From Mycocentrospora acerina (taxonomy: Eukaryota; Ascomycota; Dothideomycetes; Pleosporales), in contig JAKUHH010000030.1 of assembly GCA_022701365.1 (NCBI GenBank), forward strand, positions 559,107 to 623,106: a stretch of 64,000 nt of DNA, in the 5' to 3' direction. The notes under the pieces were generated by a model. That model did not search any database. It saw only the letters and a program-made list of their open reading frames with translations, and had not been told where the DNA came from. Position numbers and translations under genes: made by a program. This document shows, one piece after another, positions 1 through 10,522 of this stretch (positions within the stretch are counted from its first letter, which is position 1; every line of letters starts with the position of its first letter).

Positions 1-1564
1 CGTCGGCTTTGCGCTTGCGGTTCATCTCCTCGCGGGCTCTGGGGTCGACGAGCTCCAGGCCCTGGACGGGGGTAAAGGCAATGGAGCTTGTTCCGTTTCC
101 GCCGAGTCCGACGCCGCCTGTTCGCAGGCCCTGGGCGCGGAGGCTGGTGGCTGTGCCTCCTGCACCAAACCCCTTGAGCGAGGATGCGGCGCCCAGTGTG
201 GTGTCGCCGCCCCAGCCAGGGTTCTTTTTGGACAGTTTTGCGCGCGTCTTGGGGTCGATTTGCTGTGCGCGGATGCGTCCCGTGTCGCCGGCGCCAATCA
301 TGCCCATGCCCTTGACCGAGTCGCCGTAGCCGACTTCCTTTTCCTCCTTGCCAAAGGCCATTCTGTTCTGCGCCTTGCGGATCTCGGTCATGGCGGTGGC
401 CTCCTTGGCCTTGCGGGCCCTGCGTCCGCCGCGCTTGCGACTCGGCTTGTCGTCGGGGGCGGGGAGGGCGCGGACACCCTTGTTGGGCGGGGGCTCGGTG
501 AGCTTGTCGAGGCGGCGCTCGCACTCGTCCTTGAGCTGCTGGCCGGTGGAGCCGTCGGGGGAGTGGTGGACCATGTCGACGCGGGCGGCCAGGATGACCT
601 TTGCGGCGACGATGCGCATGGCCTGCTTCTTCAGGTCCTGGCGGATGGTCTGCAGAATGGGGCTGTGGTAGAGGAAGCCCTGGTGGCGCACGCCAATGTT
701 GGTCGACAGGCCCAGGCCGCTGGCCTTGTTGGAGCCGAGCGGGGGGATGTTGCAGGCGGGCGTCTTTGCGAGCCCGCCGAGCCCGCCGGCGTAGTTGATG
801 AACTGGGCGGCCGTCAGGGAGCCGACGAGGACGGTCAGGTTGGGGGCGAAGACGGCCATGCGCGACTGGACGTAGTCGGTGAGGGTGCCCTTGGCGGCGT
901 GCAGGGCCAGCAGCAGCTGGCAGGCGGCCACAATGGCGGCGAGCTCGTCGGCGGCCAGGTCGCGGCCCTGGGCGCGCGTGGCCTCGACGGTGACGACCAT
1001 GAGCTGGGGCGCGTCGAGGACGGCCTTGAGGGCGACGCCGACGACGTTGTCGGCGCTCTGGGCAATCGTCTTGATGTCGGCGAGCGGGCGGTTCTGCAGG
1101 ATGGCGACCGTCTTGGCGTAGTCGACGGGGTTCTTGACGAGCTCCTCGAGGTAGGGGAAGCGCAGCGAGTAGTGGTCGCGGATGAACTTGTGCACGGCCG
1201 CCACCTCGCCGTCAATCTGCGTGGACGCCTCGTTGGCCTCCTTGAGCAGCTGGTACTCGGCGCTGTCCTCGATGGACTCGCCGTCGAGCACCTCGTCCAT
1301 GCGGTCGCGCACAAACGCGATGCGCGCCAGCACCGGCTCCAGGCTGGCCATCAGCGCCTGCGCGCCGCGAATGTCGGCGGGGCCCTTTTGCTTGCCGGCG
1401 CCGTGCGTGGCCGCGTAGTCGGCCTCCTCGTCGGCCATGGCGGCGTCGTCATTGTCGTCGGCGTCGGCGTCCAGCGTGTCGGCAAAGTCGGTTTCCAGCT
1501 CGGCCAGGTCGTCGTCGCCCGAGTCGGCAAAGTCGGCGAGCAGCTCCTGCTCGAGGGTGGCCAT
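1..1564 (-). CDS. PRP31: Pre-mRNA splicing factor Prp31 (U4/U6 snRNP), 3' end outside window
   Basis: Prp31 binds the U4 snRNA 5' stem-loop and Snu13/15.5K and holds the U4/U6.U5 tri-snRNP together in the nucleus. The frame opens at the ATG at 1562-1564 and stays open for 521 codons to the window edge, so no stop is visible and the C-terminus is missing. The N-terminus is acidic (Glu/Asp/Ala-rich, about residues 1-55). The middle carries the Nop domain, with a GGLxxLxKTPxCN-type block followed by GFLYHS and VAAKVILAARVD. After it come EPPPNKGVRALPAP, the KRGGRR basic patch and TEIRKAQNRMAFG, all typical of Prp31. The visible end holds the IAFTPVQGLE segment that lies near the family C-terminus, so probably only a few tens of residues are lost. 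I found no intron. It is divergent from CLF1, another splicing gene. Confidence 0.93.
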   Translation of the reverse strand, partial: MATLEQELLADFADSGDDDLAELETDFADTLDADADDNDDAAMADEEADYAATHGAGKQKGPADIRGAQALMASLEPVLARIAFVRDRMDEVLDGESIEDSAEYQLLKEANEASTQIDGEVAAVHKFIRDHYSLRFPYLEELVKNPVDYAKTVAILQNRPLADIKTIAQSADNVVGVALKAVLDAPQLMVVTVEATRAQGRDLAADELAAIVAACQLLLALHAAKGTLTDYVQSRMAVFAPNLTVLVGSLTAAQFINYAGGLGGLAKTPACNIPPLGSNKASGLGLSTNIGVRHQGFLYHSPILQTIRQDLKKQAMRIVAAKVILAARVDMVHHSPDGSTGQQLKDECERRLDKLTEPPPNKGVRALPAPDDKPSRKRGGRRARKAKEATAMTEIRKAQNRMAFGKEEKEVGYGDSVKGMGMIGAGDTGRIRAQQIDPKTRAKLSKKNPGWGGDTTLGAASSLKGFGAGGTATSLRAQGLRTGGVGLGGNGTSSIAFTPVQGLELVDPRAREEMNRKRKAD

Positions 1565-1883
1565 TTTGCACGGGGGCGTGTATACACGTGTGTGGAGGTG
1601 CACGAGTGGGTGGAGGTGTGTCGATGTCTATGTGCGGTGCACGTGTGCATGCCCGTGTGCAGTGCAGATGCCATGGCACTCCCGCACGCCGCCAACGCCG
1701 GGCCCGTGCACTCGCGTCTGGCTCGGAAAGCTTCCCTGCGCCAAAGTTGCTGGCCGTTCGCCATGCAACACCTCGCCCACACGCCCACACGCCCACCACC
1801 ACCACTCTGCCTCGCACTCCCCGCCCAACACACCCCACGCCACACCCACACATACCAACACATCCACGCCGCCACACGCCGCC
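1565..1883. promoter_or_regulatory. Shared promoter of PRP31 and CLF1
   Basis: These 319 bases are the only sequence between the two divergent start codons, so both promoters and 5' leaders must lie here unless transcripts begin inside the neighbouring gene. The CLF1 side is rich in CAC/ACA runs and C tracts; the PRP31 side has GTG/TGCA-rich sequence. I see no clear TATA box. Shared regulation is inference. Confidence 0.6.
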
Positions 1884-3947
1884 ATGGAGACGCGGGGCCC
1901 CCCGCGCGTCCAGAACAAGGCCGCCGCGCCCATCCAGATCAGCGCCGAACAGCTTCTGCGCGAGGCCGTCGACCGCCAGGATGACAAGCTCAAGGCGCCC
2001 ACCCAGCGCTTCGCCGACCTCGAGGAGCTGCACGAGTTCCAGGGCCGCAAGCGCAAGGAGTTTGAGGACTATGTGCGCCGCAACCGCATCAACATGAACA
2101 ACTGGATGCGCTACGCTCAGTGGGAGCTCGAGCAGAAGGAGTACCGCCGCGCCCGCTCCGTCTTTGAGCGCGCCCTCGACGTCGACAGCACCTCGATTGC
2201 CCTGTGGCTGCGCTACATCGAGGCCGAGATGAAGCACCGCAACATCAACCACGCCCGCAACCTGCTGGACCGCGCCGTCACCATTCTGCCGCGCGTCGAC
2301 AAGCTGTGGTACAAGTACGTGTACATGGAGGAGACGCTGGGCAACATTGACGGCGCCCGCTCCGTCTTTGAGCGCTGGATGCAGTGGGAGCCCGAGGAGG
2401 CCGCCTGGTCCTCGTACATCAAGCTCGAGAAGAGACACGCCGAGTTTGAGAGGGCCCGCGCCATCTTCGAGCGCTTCACCGTCGTCCACCCCGAGCCGCG
2501 CAACTGGATCAAGTGGGCCAAGTTTGAGGAGGAGAATGGCACGAGCGACCTGGTGCGCGACGTCTACGGCACCGCCGTCGAGACCCTTGGCGACGAGTTC
2601 ATGGACGAGAAGCTCTTCATGGCATACGCAAAGTTCGAGGCAAGGCTCAAGGAGCTCGAGCGCGCACGCGCAATCTACAGATTTGCCCTCGACCGCATGC
2701 CCCGCTCCAAATCAGTCAACCTCCACAAGGCCTTTACCCAGTTCGAGAAGCAGTTTGGCGACCGGGATGGCATCGAGGACGTCATCATGTCAAAGCGCCG
2801 CGTGCACTACGAGGAGCAGGTCAAGGAGAACCCCAAAAACTACGATGCCTGGATCGACTTTGCGCGCCTGGAAGAGACATCGGGAAACACCGACCGCGTA
2901 CGAGACGTTTACGAGCGCGCCATTGCGCAAATACCGCCAACCCAAGAAAAACGCCATTGGAGACGCTACATCTACCTCTGGCTCTTCTACGCCATCTACG
3001 AAGAAACAGTCTCCCGCGACATTGAACGCACACGGCAGATTTACCAGGAATGCATCCGTCTCCTCCCCCACAAACGCTTCACCTTTGCCAAGGTCTGGCT
3101 CATGTTTGCCCACTTTGAGATACGCCAGAACCAGCTGCCCACTGCGCGGAAACTGCTGGGTCAGTCAATCGGCATGTGCCCAAAAGACAAGCTCTTCAAA
3201 GGCTACATTGAGCTTGAGATGAAGCTCTTTGAGTTTAACCGCTGCCGCCAGCTCTACACCAAATACATAGAATGGAACGGCGCAAACTGCCAGACCTGGA
3301 TCAAGTTCGCCGAGCTCGAACGCGGCCTCGACGATCTCGAGCGTGCGCGCGCAATCTTCGAGCTCGCCGTGGATGAACCCCAACTCGACATGCCCGAACT
3401 CCTCTGGAAAGCCTATATTGACTTTGAGGAAGGCGAGGGCGAGTATGAGCGAACGCGGGCACTGTACGAGCGCCTCCTGCAGAAAACCGACCACGTCAAG
3501 GTATGGACCTCGTGGGCGCAATTCGAAATCGGCGTTCCAGACTCTTCCGCCGACGACACAGAAGAGGACGGCGACGACGACGACGACCGCCCCGTCAGCG
3601 ACCAAGCAAAGGCCCGCGCCCGCGCCATCTTCGACCGCGCACACCAACGCCTCAAGGACAAGGAACTCAAGGAAGACCGGGTCGCACTTCTCAACGCCTG
3701 GCGCTCCTTTGAAGCCATCCACGGCTCCCAGGACGACCAGAACAAGATTGAAAAACAAATGCCCCGCAAGGTCAAGAAGAGGAGAAAGCTCGACGACGAC
3801 AGCTTCGAAGAGTACGTCGACTACGTTTTCCCCGCAGACGACGAGAGTGCCGGCAAACTGGCCAAACTCATGGCAAATGCCCAAAAGTGGAAGGCCGCTC
3901 AGGCCGCCCAAGCCGCCCAGGCTGCCCAACAAGAAAACGACGACTAG
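1884..3947 (+). CDS. CLF1: Pre-mRNA splicing factor Clf1/Syf3 (crooked neck, HAT repeats)
   Basis: Clf1 is a scaffold of the NineTeen (Prp19) complex that joins spliceosome subunits during activation. The single-exon gene encodes 687 residues, the usual family length. The open frame extends upstream into the promoter, but the ATG at 1884 begins the family N-terminus (METRGPPRVQNK followed by PIQISAEQLLREA). The body is a tandem array of HAT repeats, each with the W..Y..WE and RARxxFERAL pattern: for example MRYAQWELEQKEYRRARSVF near residue 75, then LWLRYIEAEMK, LWYKYVYMEE and VWTSWAQFE. An acidic Asp-rich loop lies in the last fifth, followed by a basic KKRRKLDDD segment and an Ala/Gln tail. 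Third codon positions are almost all C or G in the first third and relax downstream. Confidence 0.95.
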   Translation: METRGPPRVQNKAAAPIQISAEQLLREAVDRQDDKLKAPTQRFADLEELHEFQGRKRKEFEDYVRRNRINMNNWMRYAQWELEQKEYRRARSVFERALDVDSTSIALWLRYIEAEMKHRNINHARNLLDRAVTILPRVDKLWYKYVYMEETLGNIDGARSVFERWMQWEPEEAAWSSYIKLEKRHAEFERARAIFERFTVVHPEPRNWIKWAKFEEENGTSDLVRDVYGTAVETLGDEFMDEKLFMAYAKFEARLKELERARAIYRFALDRMPRSKSVNLHKAFTQFEKQFGDRDGIEDVIMSKRRVHYEEQVKENPKNYDAWIDFARLEETSGNTDRVRDVYERAIAQIPPTQEKRHWRRYIYLWLFYAIYEETVSRDIERTRQIYQECIRLLPHKRFTFAKVWLMFAHFEIRQNQLPTARKLLGQSIGMCPKDKLFKGYIELEMKLFEFNRCRQLYTKYIEWNGANCQTWIKFAELERGLDDLERARAIFELAVDEPQLDMPELLWKAYIDFEEGEGEYERTRALYERLLQKTDHVKVWTSWAQFEIGVPDSSADDTEEDGDDDDDRPVSDQAKARARAIFDRAHQRLKDKELKEDRVALLNAWRSFEAIHGSQDDQNKIEKQMPRKVKKRRKLDDDSFEEYVDYVFPADDESAGKLAKLMANAQKWKAAQAAQAAQAAQQENDD

Positions 3948-4440
3948 TCTCTCTTCTTTTATTACAATTACTACTACTATTATTATCACTACTACTAACA
4001 AGAAGAATTGTCATTGCGGTATCGGCGTGTATATTAGCAGTCTTGTTGGACTTTTTTTTTTCTTTCTCAAAATGTTTTTCTTTTATTCAGCACTGGGATC
4101 TGGGATCTGGGATCTGGAATCATGTCCAGATTTGAAGAAGAAGAAGCGTATGACAGTCCTACCGAAAAAAAGGAATTATACTTTATCCCATTCACATACT
4201 CACTCACTCACTCATGTATAGTGAAAAAGAAGGAGAAAAAAAAATCGCAGTGAGGCGCGAGATACAGCCAAGCTGAAAACGAAAAAAAAATATCAGCAAA
4301 TACTTGGTGATTGTTGATATACGCACACTTACTTGCATACTTACTTGAAGGCCATTAGCAAGCAAGCAAGTACGTACTTGCGGGTGACATGTATGTATGA
4401 ACAAACAAACAGGCAGCAGCAAAAAAAGAATGATCAGATT
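3948..4440. other. CLF1 3' region, no gene seen
   Basis: AT-rich downstream sequence with T runs. It holds a short direct repeat of a 7-bp unit (CTGGGAT, three full copies, 4093-4113) and TCAC repeats near 4200. I see no coding frame that resembles a protein. Confidence 0.5.
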
Positions 4441-4528
4441 GGTCACTACGAGGGTCGAACTCGCGACCTTGGCGTATCAAGGATGTTTACTATTAGCACC
4501 ACGCTCTAACCAACTGAGCTAAGCGACC
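4441..4528 (-). tRNA. tRNA-Ile(AAU): tRNA-Ile (anticodon AAU) with a 15-nt intron
   Basis: Read on the minus strand, the sequence folds as a full cloverleaf. The 7-bp acceptor stem pairs GGTCGCT with AGTGACC (one G-T pair). The D arm is GCTC/GAGC, the anticodon stem TGGTG/CGCCA with loop CTAATAA, and the T arm has loop TTCGACC. The anticodon AAT reads isoleucine codons. A 15-nt intron (4476-4490) lies one base 3' of the anticodon, the canonical site cut by tRNA splicing endonuclease. Removing it leaves 73 nt without the added CCA. It begins about 490 bp after CLF1, on the other strand. Confidence 0.95.
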
Positions 4529-5584
4529 GATGTTGTCTGATTTGTTTGATGAAGGTTAGACGATTTGCAAAACTTATAAAACTGCGTAGGTTTTTTTCCG
4601 TTTGCGTTCGACTGGCTAGTTGGTCGATATAGGCTCGAGTATAGCGTCTTTCTTCTTCTTTTTTTATTTTCTCTCTCATCAGGTTCGTACAACAACTAGA
4701 ATTAGATCATGGGGCGTGTTCAAGTGTATGAAAAGAGTCTTGTTTTTTTTTAGTAAGAGTTTATAGTTCTACTAGGGGAGAGAAAGAGAGAGAGAGAAAG
4801 TGTGTGTGTGTGTGCGTGTATGTCTTGCATGCCTAGTTAGAAACCAAAAAAAATCTTTTCTCGAAAGACATGTACACACTAAAACCTAAAATGCACAATG
4901 CTGTAAGAATAGATACAGGGAATAGAGTTTTATTCATCACCTACAGACTAAATAGTTGATTGTGGAATGAATAGTGAAGATGGAGTATGGGGAGATATAT
5001 ACATATACATTAACATGTTCGGAGCCATGTAAATGCTCAGCCGTTTGGCATATGATAGGAACACTGGTGGAAAACGTCTCATCTTTTATGTGATGAGGAG
5101 GGAACACAGGTGTTTTGTTCTCTGGCACCGGTTCTAACTAACGCCTTGGGTTGTTTCGTTTGGTGGTCTTTTGATTAAATCATGTTTGCTTGCGTACTGG
5201 TACGAGTCAAAAGTACACGGACAAACAGTTGGCTTTTGATGATGTTGATACGAAAGACTTTGGTCATGTGCACGATATCTTCTGCTGAGGGTAGTCAAGA
5301 TGGCGATGGCTTACTGGCCTTTGACCGTTTGCTTGAAGATGAAGATGAATTTGATCATGGATAGATGAAAATCGCGTTCATTTTGTGTATAATGACCATA
5401 TAATACTGAACTATGAAAAAGTATCTGTGAAACAGAAAAGGATCAATTAATCTCTGGCTGCTAGCTACTACTAGATCGATATAATCCACGTGGCAGTATC
5501 CAACGCCTGCCTCCCCCCTGTAGAATATTTCAATCAAAACACCCTCAGTATGTTCAATTTCGGTTCTCCCACTCGTGCATCTGC
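4529..5584. other. Gene-free stretch with purine and GT repeats
   Basis: No convincing coding frame. A purine run merging into a GT run (GA repeats then TG repeats) lies at about 4774-4818, and several T tracts are present. Two frames of about 60 codons exist but show no domain, composition or splice context that supports a gene. Confidence 0.45.
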
Positions 5585-6820
5585 CTACTTCTTCCTGAGT
5601 ACCCCCCATGCCTCGCGAATTATCTTCATTCGGCTTGTACCTGTGCTTGTGATTACTCCACTAGTGTCTTGTTGGCTTGAATCTCCTACAGATCCCTGGC
5701 TGGGTGTTGTGATGATCGTCGAGTTTGCAGATATTGTCGTGTTGGAAGGTGTTGCCGAGAGAGCCGACGTCCGACTTGAACTGGCTGGCAGCGAGAGAGG
5801 CGCCCCAATGTTCACTGGCTCCGCAGTACAATCAGCAATACCTTTGGTATCGATTCTTCCACCTAGATAGGAAAGATTGGTGAATATAACAGCACCCGCC
5901 TCGTCAAGTGTTTGCATGTCGAAAAACTCTTCAAACGTCTTGTTAAGAAATGAAGGTAATATGTCCATCACATTCGCGTGGCCAATTTCAATTTCGAGAT
6001 CCTTTCTGAGTCGATGAGCGAACGCAGCAATACCATCCAAATCGCCTTAATAATATCTCTGAGGCATCGAACCGAGTCCCACTCCTAATAATTGCACTTC
6101 CTTCATGATTGAGTCTACCAAGCTGTTAGTATCGTTTTGAAAAATCACTAGCTCGAAGCGACTCAAAATGGACGTGGTTTCGTGAAGATTTGACTTCTGC
6201 GAGAAGCTCCATAAGCGCCTGCAAAGACAGATTATCACGGTGAAGTATATCAGAAGTAGAGACTGTAGAACCTCCGATTTGGGATAGACAACAGCCAGTG
6301 TTTCATGAGTAAGAACTAAGAATTGGGTCTTCTGAAAGTATTTCGTCAGTGGTTTCATGTTCTCGTTAGAAGGCATGTTTTCTACAGAGGTCTAGATGCA
6401 TCAGCAATTGTGAATACTACATGTCAACGTATTGACAAGTAAAGACACATTGACCAGCGACCAGACACCGCATGCGACATGGTTCACTTTGTGTCCAACT
6501 ACTGCGGTCTCAAGCATAGCAAACTGCTGTACCGAATCTAGCAGCCGTCTGAAATGGGTTGTACAATCAAGTTGGTCTATCTCTCTGCGTATCCGGTATT
6601 GTCTTTTATCTTCAGGTTGTATCATGATCTCGTTACTGTTTACGAGCCGTCGCACGTCGTCGGAGCTTGGGGGATGTTTGGACCATCGAGCACAAAAGCC
6701 TCGAAAGTCTGCCTTCTGTTCATTAGAAAGCTCTGCTTGGAACTAAGAAATAGCAAGTTCCAAACGATCGAGAAGGGCTTCGGGCTGTTGTCTCAAAGCA
6801 AATGTCGCAACGTTTGACAT
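5585..6820 (-). pseudogene. Decayed gene resembling the N-terminal region of fungal STAND/NACHT proteins
   Basis: One minus-strand frame runs from the ATG at 6820 to the stop at 5585, interrupted by TAG at 6743-6745 and TAA at 6047-6049, and by a plausible 45-nt intron (6392-6436, GTCAAT...ATCTAG with a GCTGATG branch site) that keeps frame. The translated pieces form a helical region: a segment with ETAVVGHKVNHVACGVWSL, then AVVYPKSEVLQSLLLIYF and FSQKSNLHETTSILSRFE. The pattern of an aromatic helix, a VW-x-x-V block, a YP-S-x-x-L motif and a late F-E resembles the helical domain that precedes NACHT in many fungal STAND proteins. No NACHT P-loop follows; the frame ends in a Ser/Thr-rich stretch. 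Both stops are one C-to-T change from Gln codons. Family call is from memory. An expressed short protein from internal starts cannot be ruled out. Confidence 0.45.
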
Positions 6821-8392
6821 TCTTAGCTTTTACGGATACTAGAAGATTGATTGGATGTAGTGAAGTGTGGCGCGGAGACTCTTTTCGCAGAATGCAGGCG
6901 GGGCAAAATAAGGGCTAGATACGACTGTTAATGAACCCCGCTGCCAATGAGTTGCTCATTATGTGCAAGTTACATCAGGGCATAAGACTTACTATCAGTA
7001 CAATTAGGTGTAGATTTCTGATAAGATTTGAAGAGCGTGAAATGAAACAGGAAAATTTATCATCCAACAGTCCATCGGTACAGTGCAAGCGAACTTGGGG
7101 ATCATGCCGTATCTACGTCAATTACTGTGTTGTGGTACAAGGCTAGAATGAGACAGATTCGCGATCTGTCAATACTATTCAGCTCACCTCTGACTAACCA
7201 GGTATACTTCTGATAGAGCAAAAAAAAAGGAATCAAAGCTTGAGAAGTTCGAGGCAAAGTACGGCTGATACTTCAGAGAGGGCCACAGTGGGCAGGCTGA
7301 AGCTGATGAGGGCTGGGCATCTTACCACAACCCCGCTCAAGCCTTCTCCATGTCAGTTGTCGTTTATAGTCGTGTGAGTGGAGCAGAGTGATAATGCACG
7401 AGAAGGTGCGGAAGTTACGGTAAGGAATCAGGTAATTACAATCGTCTACCTCGAACCCCATGCACGCATGTTCCTTCCATCTCTTACCTCATGCACGCAT
7501 TACTATGGTACACAACATCCATGATCATCATCCACAGCATGTACACCACATAAAACCATTCAGCTTTCCGGGACCACGGGAATTCTCCGAGAGGCATCTA
7601 TGCCATGCATACATGTCGAGTGACCAGCCCCTTGCCTCACCTCGGCGCTCGGATGGAGAACCTCGGTGCACAAGAGAAGAGGTTGTACGAACACGAGTGA
7701 TGTGAGTGTAGGCAGGTAGTGAAGCACTAGTAAATGGCTTGGGCTCATAATTGGTTGAATGGGCTTGTGGCACGAAATTACTTGTATAAAAGCAACTTCC
7801 ACATAAAAGTCCGTCATAGACATGGCAAGACTATTGGTTTTGTAATGCTGAAAAGAAATAGTTGTCTTTGTTACAGCTCATCTATCTAGGCTCCCTCATT
7901 CTACCATGTATTTGAATAGGGGTTAAACATCGTTTCGCACTCCAGAAAATCTATCAATCCATTGCAGGTCGTGAATCAAAAAGGGCCGTGTACGGAAAAT
8001 TCCTATTGCATCTTGAAAAGACGTAAACAAACTATGCTGCCCTCGCTGTCGAGAGTAGCTACGAACGAGTCGAAGTCGAACCAGGGGGATATCTTCTTGT
8101 ATTTGCCCAAAATGCCATCGTTACCGCCAGCTCCACACGCTTGATGATGCAATAACAACTAAGATACGGAAGAAAAAAGATGAAGAAAAAAGGGCAAGAA
8201 TATTTGCCAAAACCAGAGGTGTTTGGTGGATTTATGTAGGGAGTAACGTGATTGTGGAAACGCCCGCTATAAACGAATGCAGCAGCGTGATACCAGCCAT
8301 AGTACTCAACACAATATGCGAAAAGAAAGAAATGGCGTTTATCCATTTGTGCACACTCAGTCAGCTAAGCTGTGAGTGACTCAGTTTCTGTA
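6821..8392. other. Gene-free stretch upstream of the STAND-like relic
   Basis: About 1.5 kb with balanced to AT-rich composition and no coding frame over about 95 codons that looks real. It lies between the 5' end of the relic and the 3' end of the C6 transcription factor. I recognised nothing in it. Confidence 0.4.
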
Positions 8393-10522
8393 CTATGGAG
8401 ATCTCGCCACAGTCCAGGAGAGCATAGCCATATCACAAATGCGAGCGAGAACCTGCTGTGAGCTTTGCCGACTTTCATAGCTGATGAAACTCATAGCAAC
8501 ACTGATTTTGTTCAAATCGGTGTCGGCCTCTGGATTCAGTACAGGCGGTAACGCATTTGGAAATCCGCCTGTTCGGTTGCCATAGTACCGTGCAATAGCC
8601 ATAGAGTATATTGCGTCACGCACCTCAATCATGTGCAACTGAAGGCGTAACATGGCTAGGGCCTGGTCCGCAGCACCTGGTGGTGCAGACTCGGAGTCAG
8701 CAAACTGAACAAAATCGCCTAGTAATTGCCAGAATTGAACCTCCTGATCCTTTGCTTCACCAAGATCCGTGGGATACGATATTTGACGCAGAGGGTTTGC
8801 AGGTATATTCTGGTTGGTAAGAAGAGCTTCCAGAATATCAAATCGCCCCCTGACCTCTCGTAAAGCTAAGTCTTCAGTCTCCGCAGATGGCGTGCCATCG
8901 GTTCCATTGGTAACTGGTGACGTGTGCTTGCAAGTGCCTAGGAGGTGCCAGATCAGACGGGCCTCTTGGCTAAAAACACCAGTCATGTCGGCCTGTCCAG
9001 GTCGGTACTTTATGATTTCGGTAAAGTAGGCTGCTTCTTCATGCAAAGCCCTGTCAGCAAACACTCTGTTCAGCGCATTGTTGTTGGTGGAGAACCAAGT
9101 TGTTTGCAGCATGAGATCCAGTCCCTGACAGTAGTCATTCACGAAGATCTTGGTAAATTCATCGTCGAATTCAGGAGGTACAGGTGCAGTGCGTGGGGGG
9201 ACATCCGGCGGGTTGTGATTACAAATGCCAAATATGTCGTTCATAGTCAATCGTTTCCCTGCATGTCTGTATCAGTACTGGTCTGAAATCTCGCTGGTAC
9301 TACTAGACACATACCTTTCACTGGCTCAGGAGGAGGTGGAGGTGGGTGAGAATAAGCATTGGTGCCTGGAGGTCCCCTCATTGAAGGGTCTACGGCATGC
9401 ACGCCGTTGTAGGGCATATGGTTCGGATGTATCCCGGGGCCTGCACCAGCGGCCAGGGCAGGGTCGATGGCGTTGAAGTCTTCTTGTTTGATGTGAGTGG
9501 TGCTGGTGGCAGCAGCGGCAGGCGCGTACCCCGCAGAAGAGGCCGGCGCATACCCTTGGGGTACAGGGCTCTGATTGTAAGCGGAGGGAACAGGTGGGGC
9601 GGGCGCAGGTGCTGAGGCTGCTGGGTGAGGTGCCGACGTCGAGTTGGGGGCCGGCTGTATTTGCGCCGGACTAGGCTGCTGCTTGAAGATGGGGTCGTAG
9701 CCAAGACACTCGCGTTTGCTCTTTTGGCAGTTCCTGCACATGGGATGTGCTTCGTCACACTGTGGAAGGAGAAAGGTTAGCGCATGTGCAAGGCAGCAAT
9801 GTGAGGTCGCATTAAGGGAGTGGATAGTTTGGCTCGCTTGGAGGCTCGGTTAGAAGCGACAACGGCTGTCGCGACGAAGCGAACGAAGCGAACGCTCTCG
9901 CCTCGCCTCGCGCCTCGCGACATCACGACGCGTCTGCCAACCGCAAGCCATTCGAGTGCGCACTCACCTTTATGCGTCGTTTGCGACAAGTCAAGCACCC
10001 CGTCTTTGTGCGCCGCTTGATCTCTTTCTTATGACGTCCACCCGATAGTACCCGTTGGTCTCCCGGCTGTGGCGGCAGCTGGTATCGCATCGCAGCGTAC
10101 TGCGCGGCGCCCATGTTGCCCATATTCATCTGCTGGCCGGGTGGTGGGGCGCCTGGATGGCCATAGTATTGCGGCATGCCGTGCTGCGGCGGCGGGAGCG
10201 ACGAGTTCATGGGCTGGTGCTGCGGCGGGGGTTGCTGACCGTCCTGCAGGCGGATGGGAGGCAGGTTGAGGGACGGCAGCGACATGTTGGCGTTCTGCGG
10301 CGATTCGCGGTAAGGCTCGCTGCCCTGCTGACCCTGACCCTGGGGTGGGGGGTACGTGTAGGTCGGCTGCATCGAGGGCGACGGATACGAGTGCGGCGAC
10401 GGATAGGCGACGGCCTGCTGGCGCTGCTGGACGTTGGGGTCGGCCATGTTGGACTGCGAAAAGTGCGAAGGAGCGGGTGAGTAGGGCGCAGCGTTCAACT
10501 GGGAGGGGAATTCGTGTGACAT
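8393..10522 (-). CDS. Zn(II)2Cys6 fungal transcription factor
   Basis: Three exons on the minus strand (10522-9968, 9759-9315, 9258-8393) give 621 residues. Both introns follow GT-AG rules (GTGAGT...CCACAG and GTATGT...TGCAG). The first 170 residues are low-complexity and Pro/Gln/Met-rich. The binuclear zinc cluster is at residues 176-203 with Cys 176, 179, 186, 193, 196 and 203 (spacing 2-6-6-2-6). The first intron falls exactly between the second and third cysteine. A KRRTKTG basic segment precedes it and KSKREC-LGYDP closes it. A second Pro/Ala-rich linker follows, then a helical C-terminal half without a clear family signature. It should bind CGG-type sites in the nucleus. The start at 10522 is the first ATG after upstream stops. 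I do not recognise a specific named regulator. Confidence 0.88.

Noticed and set aside
260..1984. 574-codon plus-strand frame opposite PRP31
   Set aside because: It is the GC-rich antisense of PRP31 and its promoter; it is made of Gly, Val, Leu and Ala runs with no domain, while the opposite strand reads as a full Nop-domain protein.
1449..4001. Long minus-strand frames (346 and 278 codons) opposite CLF1
   Set aside because: They mirror the HAT-repeat codons and have no family features.
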